Assembly (NCBI RefSeq): GCF_902769175.1 | Contig: NZ_CACXNW010000007.1 | Span: forward strand, 1 to 64,000 | DNA length: 64,000 nt | From: an uncultured Methanobrevibacter sp. | GTDB taxonomy: Archaea > Methanobacteriota > Methanobacteria > Methanobacteriales > Methanobacteriaceae | Direction: 5' to 3' | In this document: piece after piece, positions 1 through 8,125 of the stretch | Layout of the letters: every line of letters starts with the position of its first letter | Position numbering within the stretch: position 1 is the first letter of the stretch | Notes under the pieces: generated by a model | Databases searched by the model: none | What the model saw: the letters and a program-made list of their open reading frames with translations, nothing else | What the model was told of the DNA's origin: nothing | Translations under genes and position numbers: made by a program

Positions 1-160
1 TTTAGAATTAAAAAAAAATGTGTTTTCGAATAGTTAAAATAAAAAAATTAAGTTATTGAATATTAAGAATAAAAAAAATTGAGTTTTAGAATATTTAGAA
101 TAAAAAAAGATTTGAGTTTTAGAATATTGAGAATTAAAAAAACATTTAAAATTTAAAGTA
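1..160. repeat. AT-rich tandem repeat upstream of the first gene
   Basis: About three imperfect units of 32-33 bp start near positions 57, 89 and 122. Each begins with GAATATT and contains an A-run followed by GAGTTTTA. A more diverged copy may lie at 1-56. No coding signal is seen. Confidence 0.6.
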
Positions 161-186
161 CAAAAATAATACTAAAGGACATTAAT

Positions 187-211
187 AAAAAAAAAAAAAA
201 AAAAAAAAAAA
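187..211 (+). repeat. Poly-A run of 25 nt
   Basis: An uninterrupted run of 25 A residues lies about 80 bp upstream of the ATP-grasp gene. It is the longest homopolymer I noticed in the window. Such runs are prone to length variation and to sequencing error. Confidence 0.9.
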
Positions 212-291
212 TCTATTTAAAAAATCAATGCCTGAATAACACAGGAGAATATATTCTTAAAAAATTATTAAAAAATTGATAGGGTAAAAGT

Positions 292-1983
292 ATGAGAAAT
301 ATCATAATTGTTGAATGCATATCTACAGGACTAAACTATGTTCAAGACATTATAAACAGAAACTATAATCCGATTGTTTTAGAATTGAAAATAGATGGGG
401 ATGAAAAAGCAAAGAAAGAGTATGATGAAATGCTCGAAATAACTTATGGCCTTATTGATAATGAATTCGAAATCATCTATGAAAAGGACACATATGAAGA
501 AAATCTTGAAATGGTTAAAAAGTATGATCCATTCTTGATTATTCCAGGAAGTGAAAAAGGAGTAACCCGTGCAACCAAATTAGCAAATGACTTGAATTTA
601 TTAGGCAATCCTATTGAAAATCTAGAAGCCATGACCTCAAAGGATGCAATGCAAAAGAGATTAGCTGAAAATAATCTTCGCCACATAAAAGGCAAGCTTG
701 TAAGTTCAGTTAAAGAGGCAAAAGAATATTACGATATGGAAGGCTTAAAAGAGGTTGTAGTGAAACTGACATATGGTGCAGCAACTGTCGGAGTGAATAT
801 ATGCAAAGACAAGGAGTCAATGATTAAGGCAGTTGAAAAGTCATTAACAGAGAATAACATTTATGGCGAAGCCAATGAGGACATCCTTATTCAAGAATAT
901 ATTTATGGTGAAGAGTATGTTGTTAATACAGTTTCCTGTGATGGAGTTCATCGTGTAACTACCATTTGGAAATACAATAAAATAAAGACAGCTGAAGGAT
1001 TTCCGATATATGACTACGATGAAACCATCAGTGAATTAGGTCTTGGTGAAGCGGAACTTGTTGAATATGCTTATGATGTAGCAGATGCAATAGGCATCAA
1101 ATATGGACCAGTTCATGGAGAATATATGGTAGATGAAAAGGGTCCTGTTTTAATTGAAGTTAATTGCCGCCCTATGGGAACCTATTTAGAAGCAAAATTC
1201 ATTGATGCATTTTCAGGCCAACATGAAACAGACAGCTCACTGGATTCATACATGAACCCTGAAAAATTCAAATATGAACAAATGAAAGGATATAATTTAT
1301 TAGGACATGCAGCTATGAAATCATTTATTGTGCCAAAAGACGTTATTGCAAAGTCTTCTCCAATGAAACATATCAGCAATAAGCTAAAAAGCCATAGCAA
1401 AACAATTCTAATTCCATTCAATAAAAGTCAAACATTTGTAAAAACACAGGATTTGGAAACCAGTTACGGAACCGTATTTTTAGTCCATGAGGATCCTTAC
1501 CAAATTAAAAAGGACATTGATTATTTAAGAAGCGTTGAAAAAAAATCATTCCAACTGGTTTTAAGTGAAGAGCATAAGAAAAAAATGGACTTTGATGAAG
1601 AGTATGAGGAAGAAATCAAATCTTTCGTAAGGAATATGAAAGGCTACGGAACTTGCATGATTATTACTGACACTAAATATGATGATTTAGATATTTTGCA
1701 ACTGTATCCTCAAGAATTAAAGGAAGACAAAGGAGAATTTGATGCTGTTTTCGTAAACTTAAATAAAAGCATGATGGAAACAAGTGATGAACTCATCGCT
1801 AAATTCATTTTAGACATTCTCGATAAAATAAAGGTTGGAGGATTAGTGTTTATTCCAAAAACCACATATGAATATATGCCTAATGGCAGAACAGGAGCTG
1901 AAGCACTTGTTAAAGCTTTAGACTTAAAAATTGAATTGCCATTGTATAATTTCCCAAAAATGTTGATCGCATCAAAAAGGTAA
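292..1983 (+). CDS. ATP-grasp domain protein (carboxylate-amine ligase-like)
   Basis: A 563-residue protein. The N-terminal part (about 1-105) has a pre-ATP-grasp look, and the ATP-grasp core runs from about 110 to 310. The core includes a lysine-bearing VVKLTYGAATVG segment, an EYIYGEEYVVN strand and the Mg-binding EVNCRPMG near residues 287-294. This arrangement resembles amino-acid ligases of the BacD/YwfE type and PurK/carbamoyl-phosphate-synthetase relatives. The last 120 residues contain FDAVFVNL and KVGGLVFIP strands reminiscent of the second half of a Rossmann methyltransferase; that part is inference. The start follows AGGGTAAAAGT. The gene stands alone between repeat-rich spacers. 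The substrate cannot be read from the sequence; an amino-acid or peptide ligase is the likeliest class. Confidence 0.75.
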   Translation: MRNIIIVECISTGLNYVQDIINRNYNPIVLELKIDGDEKAKKEYDEMLEITYGLIDNEFEIIYEKDTYEENLEMVKKYDPFLIIPGSEKGVTRATKLANDLNLLGNPIENLEAMTSKDAMQKRLAENNLRHIKGKLVSSVKEAKEYYDMEGLKEVVVKLTYGAATVGVNICKDKESMIKAVEKSLTENNIYGEANEDILIQEYIYGEEYVVNTVSCDGVHRVTTIWKYNKIKTAEGFPIYDYDETISELGLGEAELVEYAYDVADAIGIKYGPVHGEYMVDEKGPVLIEVNCRPMGTYLEAKFIDAFSGQHETDSSLDSYMNPEKFKYEQMKGYNLLGHAAMKSFIVPKDVIAKSSPMKHISNKLKSHSKTILIPFNKSQTFVKTQDLETSYGTVFLVHEDPYQIKKDIDYLRSVEKKSFQLVLSEEHKKKMDFDEEYEEEIKSFVRNMKGYGTCMIITDTKYDDLDILQLYPQELKEDKGEFDAVFVNLNKSMMETSDELIAKFILDILDKIKVGGLVFIPKTTYEYMPNGRTGAEALVKALDLKIELPLYNFPKMLIASKR

Positions 1984-1990
1984 AAAAAAA

Positions 1991-2137
1991 TATAGAATGG
2001 CTAAAAATAATTAAATTAAGGTAAAAAAATACAAAATAGTTAAAATAATTAAATTAAATCTAAAAAAATACATAATAGCTAAAAATAATTAAATTTAAGG
2101 CAAATAAATACCGAATAGCTAAAAATATTTAATTATA
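1991..2137. repeat. Tandem repeat, four 39-40 bp units
   Basis: Units start at about 1991, 2030, 2069 and 2109 (last one partial). Each has the pattern AATAG(C/T)TAAAA-TAATTAAATT followed by an A-run. They fill the first half of the spacer behind the ATP-grasp gene. The rest of the spacer (2138-2329) is AT-rich with an imperfect inverted repeat (ATGATTCT near 2157 with AGAATCAT near 2203) and nothing coding. Confidence 0.75.
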
Positions 2138-2329
2138 TGATTCTTTTTCAATAGTTTTTGTAGACAAATAATACTTTTGATAGAATCATAATCTTTTTTT
2201 ATTAATTAAGTTTATAAAAAATGAAAACAAATAATTGATAAGTGAAAATTATTTTTTAAACTCACCATAGAAAAGTGAAAAAAATTATTTGATAAAAATC
2301 ACAATACATAAAACTTTAAACATGATAAA

Positions 2330-3112
2330 ATGAAATACAAAATCTTAGAAAATCCCAATTATGAAGAAACTTATGAGCTTATTGAAGAAGGTCTAAGGAA
2401 AAAAGCAACCATATTGCTTTTTGCATGTTGTAGAGTAAGTTATGAAGGTCGTGCTTTAAGCGAACTTGATTATGGAGAAAGAATCATTATGATGAAGCCA
2501 GATGGATGCTTTTTGATTCATCAAGACAATAAGGTGGATCCAGTCAATTGGCAGCCTCCTAAATCAAGACCAAGAGCTTACATTAAAGATGAAATTCTCT
2601 TTTTAGAAAGCCACAGACGCAGTCCTCCTGAAAGATTGGAAGTTGAGGTTAGAAAAGTCCATTATGCAAATTATAACCTAATAGAAGATTATGAAGAGCT
2701 TGAAAGAGCAGGCTATGAAAAGGATATGGGAGATATGATTTGGGATAAGCCTCACATAATCGAAGAAGGATTCCGTCCAAACGTAAGAGAATATGCTACT
2801 GAGCATGGATATATTGATATTCTTGGAAAGGATAGTGAAGGAAACCTAATGATTTTAGAATTGAAAGCCCGTAAGGCAGGAATAGCTGCAGTGAAACAGA
2901 TTAGAAGATACTTATCTGACTTTGAAAATAGGGAAAATAAGGAAATCAAAGGAGAAGGAGAAAAGCAAAAGATTAGAGGATTGCTTGTTGCTCCATCTAT
3001 TGGTGATGATGCACTTGAGCTTTTGGAAGAGGAAGGAATTGAATTTGTAGCAGTAGAACCTCCAAGAGAGCTTAAGAAAGATAAAAAAGTCACTTTAGAT
3101 GCCTTTGGTTAA
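2330..3112 (+). CDS. nucS: Endonuclease NucS (EndoMS)
   Basis: 260 residues, the normal length for archaeal NucS. This is a RecB-like nuclease that cuts branched DNA or, as EndoMS, both strands at mismatches, working with PCNA. The catalytic residues line up with the Pyrococcus enzyme (D160, E174, K176, Q187) at an offset of three: D163 in GYIDILG, E177 and K179 in ELKARK, and Q190. The N-terminal half carries the dimerisation/DNA-binding domain. The C-terminal KVTLDAFG resembles a short PCNA-interacting tail. No clear ribosome site precedes the ATG, so the mRNA may be leaderless. mntP follows after 64 nt. An unrelated MutS-like ATPase lies 28 kb downstream. Confidence 0.93.
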   Translation: MKYKILENPNYEETYELIEEGLRKKATILLFACCRVSYEGRALSELDYGERIIMMKPDGCFLIHQDNKVDPVNWQPPKSRPRAYIKDEILFLESHRRSPPERLEVEVRKVHYANYNLIEDYEELERAGYEKDMGDMIWDKPHIIEEGFRPNVREYATEHGYIDILGKDSEGNLMILELKARKAGIAAVKQIRRYLSDFENRENKEIKGEGEKQKIRGLLVAPSIGDDALELLEEEGIEFVAVEPPRELKKDKKVTLDAFG

Positions 3113-3176
3113 AATTAATCAAAACATCAAATTATTAATCAGACAATCATTATTGAACAAATTAAAACATATTATT

Positions 3177-3746
3177 ATGGATTTCATATCAACATTATTG
3201 ATAGCAATTGCACTTGCTATGGACGCATTTAGCGTTTCACTTACAAAAGGATTCACCTTAAAGAACCTTACCAAAAGCCAAGCATTATGGTTTGGAATAT
3301 TCTTTGGAGGATTTCAGTCATTGATGCCAGTCCTTGGTTGGTTAGGTGGAATCCAATTGGAATGGCTAATCACCACTTTTGCACCATGGATTGCATTCAT
3401 ATTGCTAGTTCTAATCGGTTCAAACATGATTAGGGAAAGCTTCTCCAATGAAGATGAAGAAGAGACTTCTGACAAATTTTCATTTAAGGAACTGACATTG
3501 CTTGCAATAGCTAGAAGCATTGATGCATTTGCAGTTGGAATAACCTATGCAGTGTTAAAAACAGATATTTTAATTCCAGTAATAATAATTGGTGTTGTAG
3601 CATTTATCTTTACAATCATAGGACTTTATTTAGGTAAAAAAATAGGAAACTACTTTGGAGACAAATTTGAAATCCTCGGAGGAGTAATCTTAATCTTGCT
3701 TGGATTCAAAATACTCCTTGAAGGACTTGGAATATTAGTCTTATAA
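3177..3746 (+). CDS. mntP: Manganese efflux pump MntP
   Basis: 189 residues from the ATG at 3177, matching the usual MntP length. An upstream in-frame ATG at 3099 overlaps nucS and would add a charged tail with no family match, so the internal start is preferred. Six hydrophobic segments are visible in two repeated halves, each with the family's conserved acidic patch: ALAMDAFSVSLTKG near the N-terminus and IARSIDAFAVGITY near residue 120. The paired membrane aspartates are the expected Mn2+ ligands. A charged cytoplasmic loop (EDEEETSD) separates the halves. The protein should export Mn(II) from the cell. It is probably co-transcribed with nucS. Confidence 0.93.
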   Translation: MDFISTLLIAIALAMDAFSVSLTKGFTLKNLTKSQALWFGIFFGGFQSLMPVLGWLGGIQLEWLITTFAPWIAFILLVLIGSNMIRESFSNEDEEETSDKFSFKELTLLAIARSIDAFAVGITYAVLKTDILIPVIIIGVVAFIFTIIGLYLGKKIGNYFGDKFEILGGVILILLGFKILLEGLGILVL

Positions 3747-3829
3747 AAAAATATAATAAAAAAAGTGTAATCAAATATTTTTACAATGGTTTCAAACTAA
3801 ACAAACAGCGAAAATATTTTTGGTCAAGG

Positions 3830-3876
3830 TTTTTAAGCCGAAGGCTCAAAAAGCTTGGAGCTTGAGTTAAAGCTCC
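3830..3876 (-). terminator. Two consecutive hairpins at the 3' end of the minus-strand gene
   Basis: Read on the minus strand, a GGAGCTT/AAGCTCC stem encloses the stop codon of the gene ending at 3867. A second stem follows, TTTTTGAGCC with loop TTC and GGCTTAAAAA (one G-U pair). The arrangement fits transcript termination or 3'-end protection. Confidence 0.55.
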
Positions 3877-4367
3877 AAAACAAACCTTTCACCACTTAAT
3901 TCTTTTAAACGTTTTATCTCTTCCATTTGATGTCTTTTAGCATAGTCATTATATGGTTTAGGAGATAATGTGTGACCATCATACTCTAATTTATAGATGA
4001 CAAATTCATCAGTGTCTAAAGCAATTGTGTCTTCAGCGGTTTTCAATTCAATGCTGTTCAATTCATCCATAATGCTTTCAAACTCTTTTTCTTCCAAATC
4101 TATAAGTTCATCAAGGTCTCTTGATGCAAAGCTTGGATTGAATTGCATAGCTAATCCAATCATACCATTGATCTCTTTTCCATCAATCTCAAATACTGAT
4201 GCCCTAATATGATCCATATGCTTTACCATATGGTCTAATGTAGGTTTGGTAACTGGAATTTCACTTGCAGTTCCTAAAATGTTTATTTCATAATCATTTT
4301 TCCAATCCCCAATCCTATAAACTGCATAGTTAATATTATCACATTTTATCTCTTTTTCTTCAGCCAT
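3867..4367 (-). CDS. Conserved hypothetical acidic protein
   Basis: 166 residues, soluble, strongly acidic in the middle (DLDELIDLEEKEFESIMDELN), with no signal peptide or membrane segment. I do not recognise a family. It begins with MAEEKEIKCDN and is preceded on its own strand by AAGTGATAG, a fair ribosome site. It is convergent with mntP and divergent from the zinc-ribbon protein at 4616. Codon use looks like its neighbours, so it is probably a genuine lineage-specific gene. The gene ends inside a hairpin. Confidence 0.6.
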   Translation of the reverse strand: MAEEKEIKCDNINYAVYRIGDWKNDYEINILGTASEIPVTKPTLDHMVKHMDHIRASVFEIDGKEINGMIGLAMQFNPSFASRDLDELIDLEEKEFESIMDELNSIELKTAEDTIALDTDEFVIYKLEYDGHTLSPKPYNDYAKRHQMEEIKRLKELSGERFVLEL

Positions 4368-4615
4368 TCTATCACTTTAATCGTTTTAAAAATTAATGGC
4401 TTCTTAAACAAATGCCATTATTTAATTTATTAATTATATTATCTAATTACTAAATAAAATATTTTCCTAATAAAGAACTAAAAAAAGAAACAATTAAAGA
4501 CTAAAAAAGCAATTAAATTAAAAAGTATAAATAATATTAAATAAAAAATTAATAATAGATATTAATTACTAAATTAATTCTTATGAAGCATGATAAAAAG
4601 GAAGGAGGTTAAAAA

Positions 4616-5716
4616 TTGGTTAAATATTGTCAAGAGTGTGGAAATGCAAGTTATGACAGTGCACCAAAATGTGGAAACTGTGGTGCTATACTGCCTCCAA
4701 AATCTGAAGCAAACTCTAGACCCCCTAAATTAGATGGGAAATTCAAGAAAACAACTGTAATCAAAAGTACAAATGATTCAATATTTTCAGGCAAGTCAAG
4801 TGAAATTGGAAAGGGATTGTCTGAAAAATTATCTGGCTTTGATTTAAGCAAATTTAGCAATACCGCTAAAGATCAAAAAGCAAAGCAAAGTGTTGAACAA
4901 GTCCAAAGTTCTAAACCATCTTTTAGCAAAACCGCAACAGAAGGATTCAAGCAAAAGGATAAAGGAATAAAAAATCCTGCTAAAAAGTTCAGCACTCCAA
5001 AAACTGAAACTGAAACCAAAGAAGTTAAAAAGGAAACACCTAAGAAGGAAGCACCTAAAAAAGAAGTTCCTAAAAAGGTTATTCCTAAAAAAGAGAAAAA
5101 GGTTGAAACTAAGGAAATCAATAAACCTGCAAGCCCACTTTCCAATATAAACATTAGGAAAATAGGAATTGTAGCAATATTAGTATTGATAATTCTTTTA
5201 ATCGCAGGAATTGGACTCAATGGAATCCATAACCAAACTACAGATGAAGTAAAAAGCTATACTGATGGTGTAATCAGCTATAATTACTCTGGAAATTGGT
5301 CCATGTATAACAATACTGAAGGAAACAGCAATTCCAGCGATATTGCATTTAAAACTAAAGATAACACATTAATTGGATTCACAACTATTAAAAGCGATGA
5401 AATCACTTACGATAAGATCTTAAGTGACGTTAATGCAACTGCACACTCCTTAAACGGAGAACTTGTAGAATACAAAAACATTGAAGTTGGTGGAGTTCCA
5501 TCTTTAGAAATAACAATAAGCACTGCAGACCAAGGATACTCAAGATATATCTGTATCCTAAGGGATGGAGTATACTACAGCTTTGTCATAAACAATGGAA
5601 AATCCAGCAACAGCGACATAAGCGCTTTAAATACTCATGAAATCCAAAATATGATCAATAGTATTAGTTTCCCAAATGTCGACTATGAAGGAGTAGACAG
5701 TGAAAATATAGCTTAA
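4616..5716 (+). CDS. Zinc-ribbon membrane-anchored protein
   Basis: 366 residues from a TTG start that lies 7 nt after a perfect GGAGG. A zinc ribbon sits at the extreme N-terminus (C5, C8, C19, C22). It is followed by a Ser/Lys-rich disordered stretch and then a Lys/Pro repeat of the KKE-x-P type around residues 135-165. One membrane helix lies near 180-200. A C-terminal domain of about 160 residues outside the membrane contains Asn-x-Ser/Thr glycosylation-type sites. This zinc-ribbon, linker, TM, exodomain plan recurs in Methanobrevibacter proteins of unknown role. No enzyme motif is visible. The ribbon would face the cytoplasm. Confidence 0.7.
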   Translation: MVKYCQECGNASYDSAPKCGNCGAILPPKSEANSRPPKLDGKFKKTTVIKSTNDSIFSGKSSEIGKGLSEKLSGFDLSKFSNTAKDQKAKQSVEQVQSSKPSFSKTATEGFKQKDKGIKNPAKKFSTPKTETETKEVKKETPKKEAPKKEVPKKVIPKKEKKVETKEINKPASPLSNINIRKIGIVAILVLIILLIAGIGLNGIHNQTTDEVKSYTDGVISYNYSGNWSMYNNTEGNSNSSDIAFKTKDNTLIGFTTIKSDEITYDKILSDVNATAHSLNGELVEYKNIEVGGVPSLEITISTADQGYSRYICILRDGVYYSFVINNGKSSNSDISALNTHEIQNMINSISFPNVDYEGVDSENIA

Positions 5717-5830
5717 GTCTATTAAAACTAATATTATTAATTTTTTATTTTTTTAACTTCCTATTAAAAGTTATAAATTTCTTTTTTTCTTTTTATTTTA
5801 ATTCTTTTTGATGATTTACTATTTTTTAAA

Positions 5831-5926
5831 AATATTTAATTGAATAAAACAAATATTAAAATTAATTACTAAAATTCAAGAAATATAATATTTAATTGAA
5901 TAAAACAAATATTAAAAATAATTACT
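5831..5926. repeat. Direct repeat, two 40-bp copies
   Basis: Copies at 5831-5870 and 5887-5926 share AATATTTAATTGAATAAAAC and the following ATTAAAA/ATTACT tail, with 16 bp between them. They lie in the promoter-side spacer of the amidase gene. Confidence 0.8.
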
Positions 5927-5993
5927 GCTTATACTAAAATTTTATTAAAAATAAAATAAAATCAGATATAATAAACGATTTAGAGGTGAAAAC

Positions 5994-6833
5994 ATGAATA
6001 TTATCAAAATAGCTCTTTGTCAAATGAATGTGGTAGACAATAAGGATGAAAACATAAATAAGGCAATCCAAATGATTAAGGAATCTAAAAAACAAGGAGC
6101 TGATTTAGCGGTTCTTCCAGAAATGTTCAACTGCCCTTATGAAAATGAAAAGTTTATTGAATATGCTGAAGAAATGGAGGAAAGCATTACATTAAAAGAG
6201 ATTTCTAAAATTGCAAAAGAGGAAAATATTCATGTTTTAGCAGGATCAATCCCTGAACTTGAAAATGATGGCGATTCACAATCAATTTACAATACAGCAG
6301 TTCTTTTTGACAATTCTGGAAACATATTGGGAAAACATAGAAAGATGCATCTTTTTGACATTGACGTTAAAGGAAAAATCTGCTCTAAGGAATCAGACAC
6401 TTTAAGCGCAGGAAACGAAATTACAGTTATTGAAACCGAACTTGCAAAAATTGGAATCGGCATTTGCTATGACATCCGTTTTGTTGAATTATCCAGAATT
6501 ATGGCTTTAAATGGTGCAGAAATATTAATATTCCCTGGAGCATTTAATTTGACAACAGGTCCAGCCCATTGGGAAATCCTATTTAGATCAAGAGCATTAG
6601 ACAATCAAACATTTACTATTGGAGTTGCTCCTGCATTGGATAGGGATGCAAATTACAATTCCTATGGACATTCAATTGCAGTTAGCCCATGGGGAGAGCT
6701 TATTGAAGAGTTAGGATTTGATGAGGAACTAAAAATAGTTGAAATAGATTTAGATGAAATTGCTAGAATAAGAGAGGAAATTCCTGTTTTAAAAAATAGA
6801 AGAACTGATTTATACGAAATCAAGAAAAAATAG
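5994..6833 (+). CDS. Carbon-nitrogen hydrolase (nitrilase superfamily, omega-amidase-like)
   Basis: 279 residues with the full catalytic triad of the superfamily: E43 in LPEMFNCP, K117 in HRKMHLFD and C158 in GIGICYDIRF. The sequence around FDID and GPAHWEILFRSRALDNQ is closest to omega-amidase/Nit2 and archaeal amidases, which hydrolyse omega-amides such as alpha-ketoglutaramate. That substrate assignment is inference. It is a soluble cytoplasmic enzyme. The start follows GAGGTGAAAAC at ideal spacing. The gene is convergent with the HEAT-repeat gene and appears monocistronic. Confidence 0.88.
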   Translation: MNIIKIALCQMNVVDNKDENINKAIQMIKESKKQGADLAVLPEMFNCPYENEKFIEYAEEMEESITLKEISKIAKEENIHVLAGSIPELENDGDSQSIYNTAVLFDNSGNILGKHRKMHLFDIDVKGKICSKESDTLSAGNEITVIETELAKIGIGICYDIRFVELSRIMALNGAEILIFPGAFNLTTGPAHWEILFRSRALDNQTFTIGVAPALDRDANYNSYGHSIAVSPWGELIEELGFDEELKIVEIDLDEIARIREEIPVLKNRRTDLYEIKKK

Positions 6834-6906
6834 CAAACTTAACTAAAAAATAAAAATAAAAAAAATAGAAAGATAAAATAAATCTAAATTAATAGCAATT
6901 TAGATT

Positions 6907-7758
6907 TTATTTTAAGTTTCCTAACCTTTTCTCAAAGTAAGACAATTTTTTCTCATTGTCTGCAAATACTTCAATTGCAGTTTCCAAGACCCTTACTTCA
7001 TTGTCATAATCATTTGTTTGCCTATAAATGACACATAATCTTTTATATGGAGCATCTTTTGCTTGTCTTGAATAAACATATCTTTCATATTCTTTAATTG
7101 CCTTTTGAAGATTGGTCTTTTCCATTTCCTTGATTGTGCTCATTGGAATGACTTTTACAATAGCTTTTCCAGAATCCTTAGCTTTTTGTCTTTTTTGAGC
7201 TTTCTTAATTGCCTTATTACAGGATTTCTTAAAGTCCTTATCATCTTCGCCTTTTCTTGCTTCCTTGATCAATGCAATTGATTCATCAGTTGCTAAATCT
7301 CCTAAAGCTTGAATTGCAGCTAATTTTACACCCCAATCCTCATCATCAAGACATTTTGCTATAGTATCCAATTCATCTTCTGCTTGAAGCTCACCTAAAG
7401 CTTTAACAGCAACTTTTCTAACACCGAAGTCTTCATCATCTGTTGATTCGACAAAATAAGGAATTACCTTTTTATCTTCAGTTTCCTTAAGTGCAAATGC
7501 TAAGAATCTTTTATCCTTTCCTTCAGATTTAGCAAATTCATCAATCAATTTGTCTACAGCTACATCACCCATATTTCCTAAGATTTCTGCAGCTTTAAAA
7601 CGAATTTGAGCATTTTCATCTTTAGTAGCTTCAATTAAAGGTTCAATAATAGATTCATCATTTACCCTTTCCAAACTTGCAATAGCTAATTTCCTCTTAG
7701 CTACATCTTCATCTTTTAATGCTTCTATAGCTTCTTCAATAGATAATTTTTCAGCCAT
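6907..7758 (-). CDS. HEAT-repeat protein with TPR-like C-terminus
   Basis: 283 residues. Residues 1-175 form five to six HEAT/PBS-lyase-type repeats, seen as recurring DED-(W/F)GV(R/K)-A-x-ALG-L units. A Lys-rich linker (KKAQKRQKAKD) is followed by a helical C-terminus resembling a TPR unit (YKRLCVIYRQTNDYDNEVRVLETAI). Such proteins act as protein-binding scaffolds; phycobilin lyase activity is not implied in a methanogen. TGAGGTTTT precedes the start. It is convergent with the amidase and divergent from lhr across 367 bp. Confidence 0.8.
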   Translation of the reverse strand: MAEKLSIEEAIEALKDEDVAKRKLAIASLERVNDESIIEPLIEATKDENAQIRFKAAEILGNMGDVAVDKLIDEFAKSEGKDKRFLAFALKETEDKKVIPYFVESTDDEDFGVRKVAVKALGELQAEDELDTIAKCLDDEDWGVKLAAIQALGDLATDESIALIKEARKGEDDKDFKKSCNKAIKKAQKRQKAKDSGKAIVKVIPMSTIKEMEKTNLQKAIKEYERYVYSRQAKDAPYKRLCVIYRQTNDYDNEVRVLETAIEVFADNEKKLSYFEKRLGNLK

Positions 7759-7992
7759 AATAAAACCTCATAAATTAAAAATAAAAATCTTGTAATCTTA
7801 AAAATATTTTAATAAAAGAATTAAACATTTTATTAAATAATAATTTTGATTTAATAATATTTTAGTTTAAACTAATATTTAAATTAAAACTAATTTTTAA
7901 GTTAAACAAAATTTTGAATACAAATTATTAAATTAATTTGAATAAATAAAAACTAAACTATAAAATAAATAAATTACATAGATATTGAGTGA

Positions 7993-8080
7993 AACAATTT
8001 AATTATGCAACTACAATAACAAAAAAGAGCTAACAATTTAATTAGACAATTCAATAACAAAAAAAGAGCAAACAATTTAT
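7993..8080. repeat. Tandem repeat, two to three 39-bp units
   Basis: Copies start at 7993, 8032 and (partial) 8071 with AACAATTTAATTA, then CAATAACAAAAAA-GAGC. They occupy the region just before the lhr start. The remaining spacer 7759-7992 is simple AT-rich sequence with short TTTAAATTAAAAC motifs. Confidence 0.75.
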
Positions 8081-8125
8081 TATACTATAAATAACAGGAA
8101 AACCACCAAAATAAGATTTGATAAT

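Noticed and set aside
3099-3176. Longer N-terminus for MntP overlapping nucS
   Set aside because: The extra residues do not fit the family and homology begins at the ATG at 3177.
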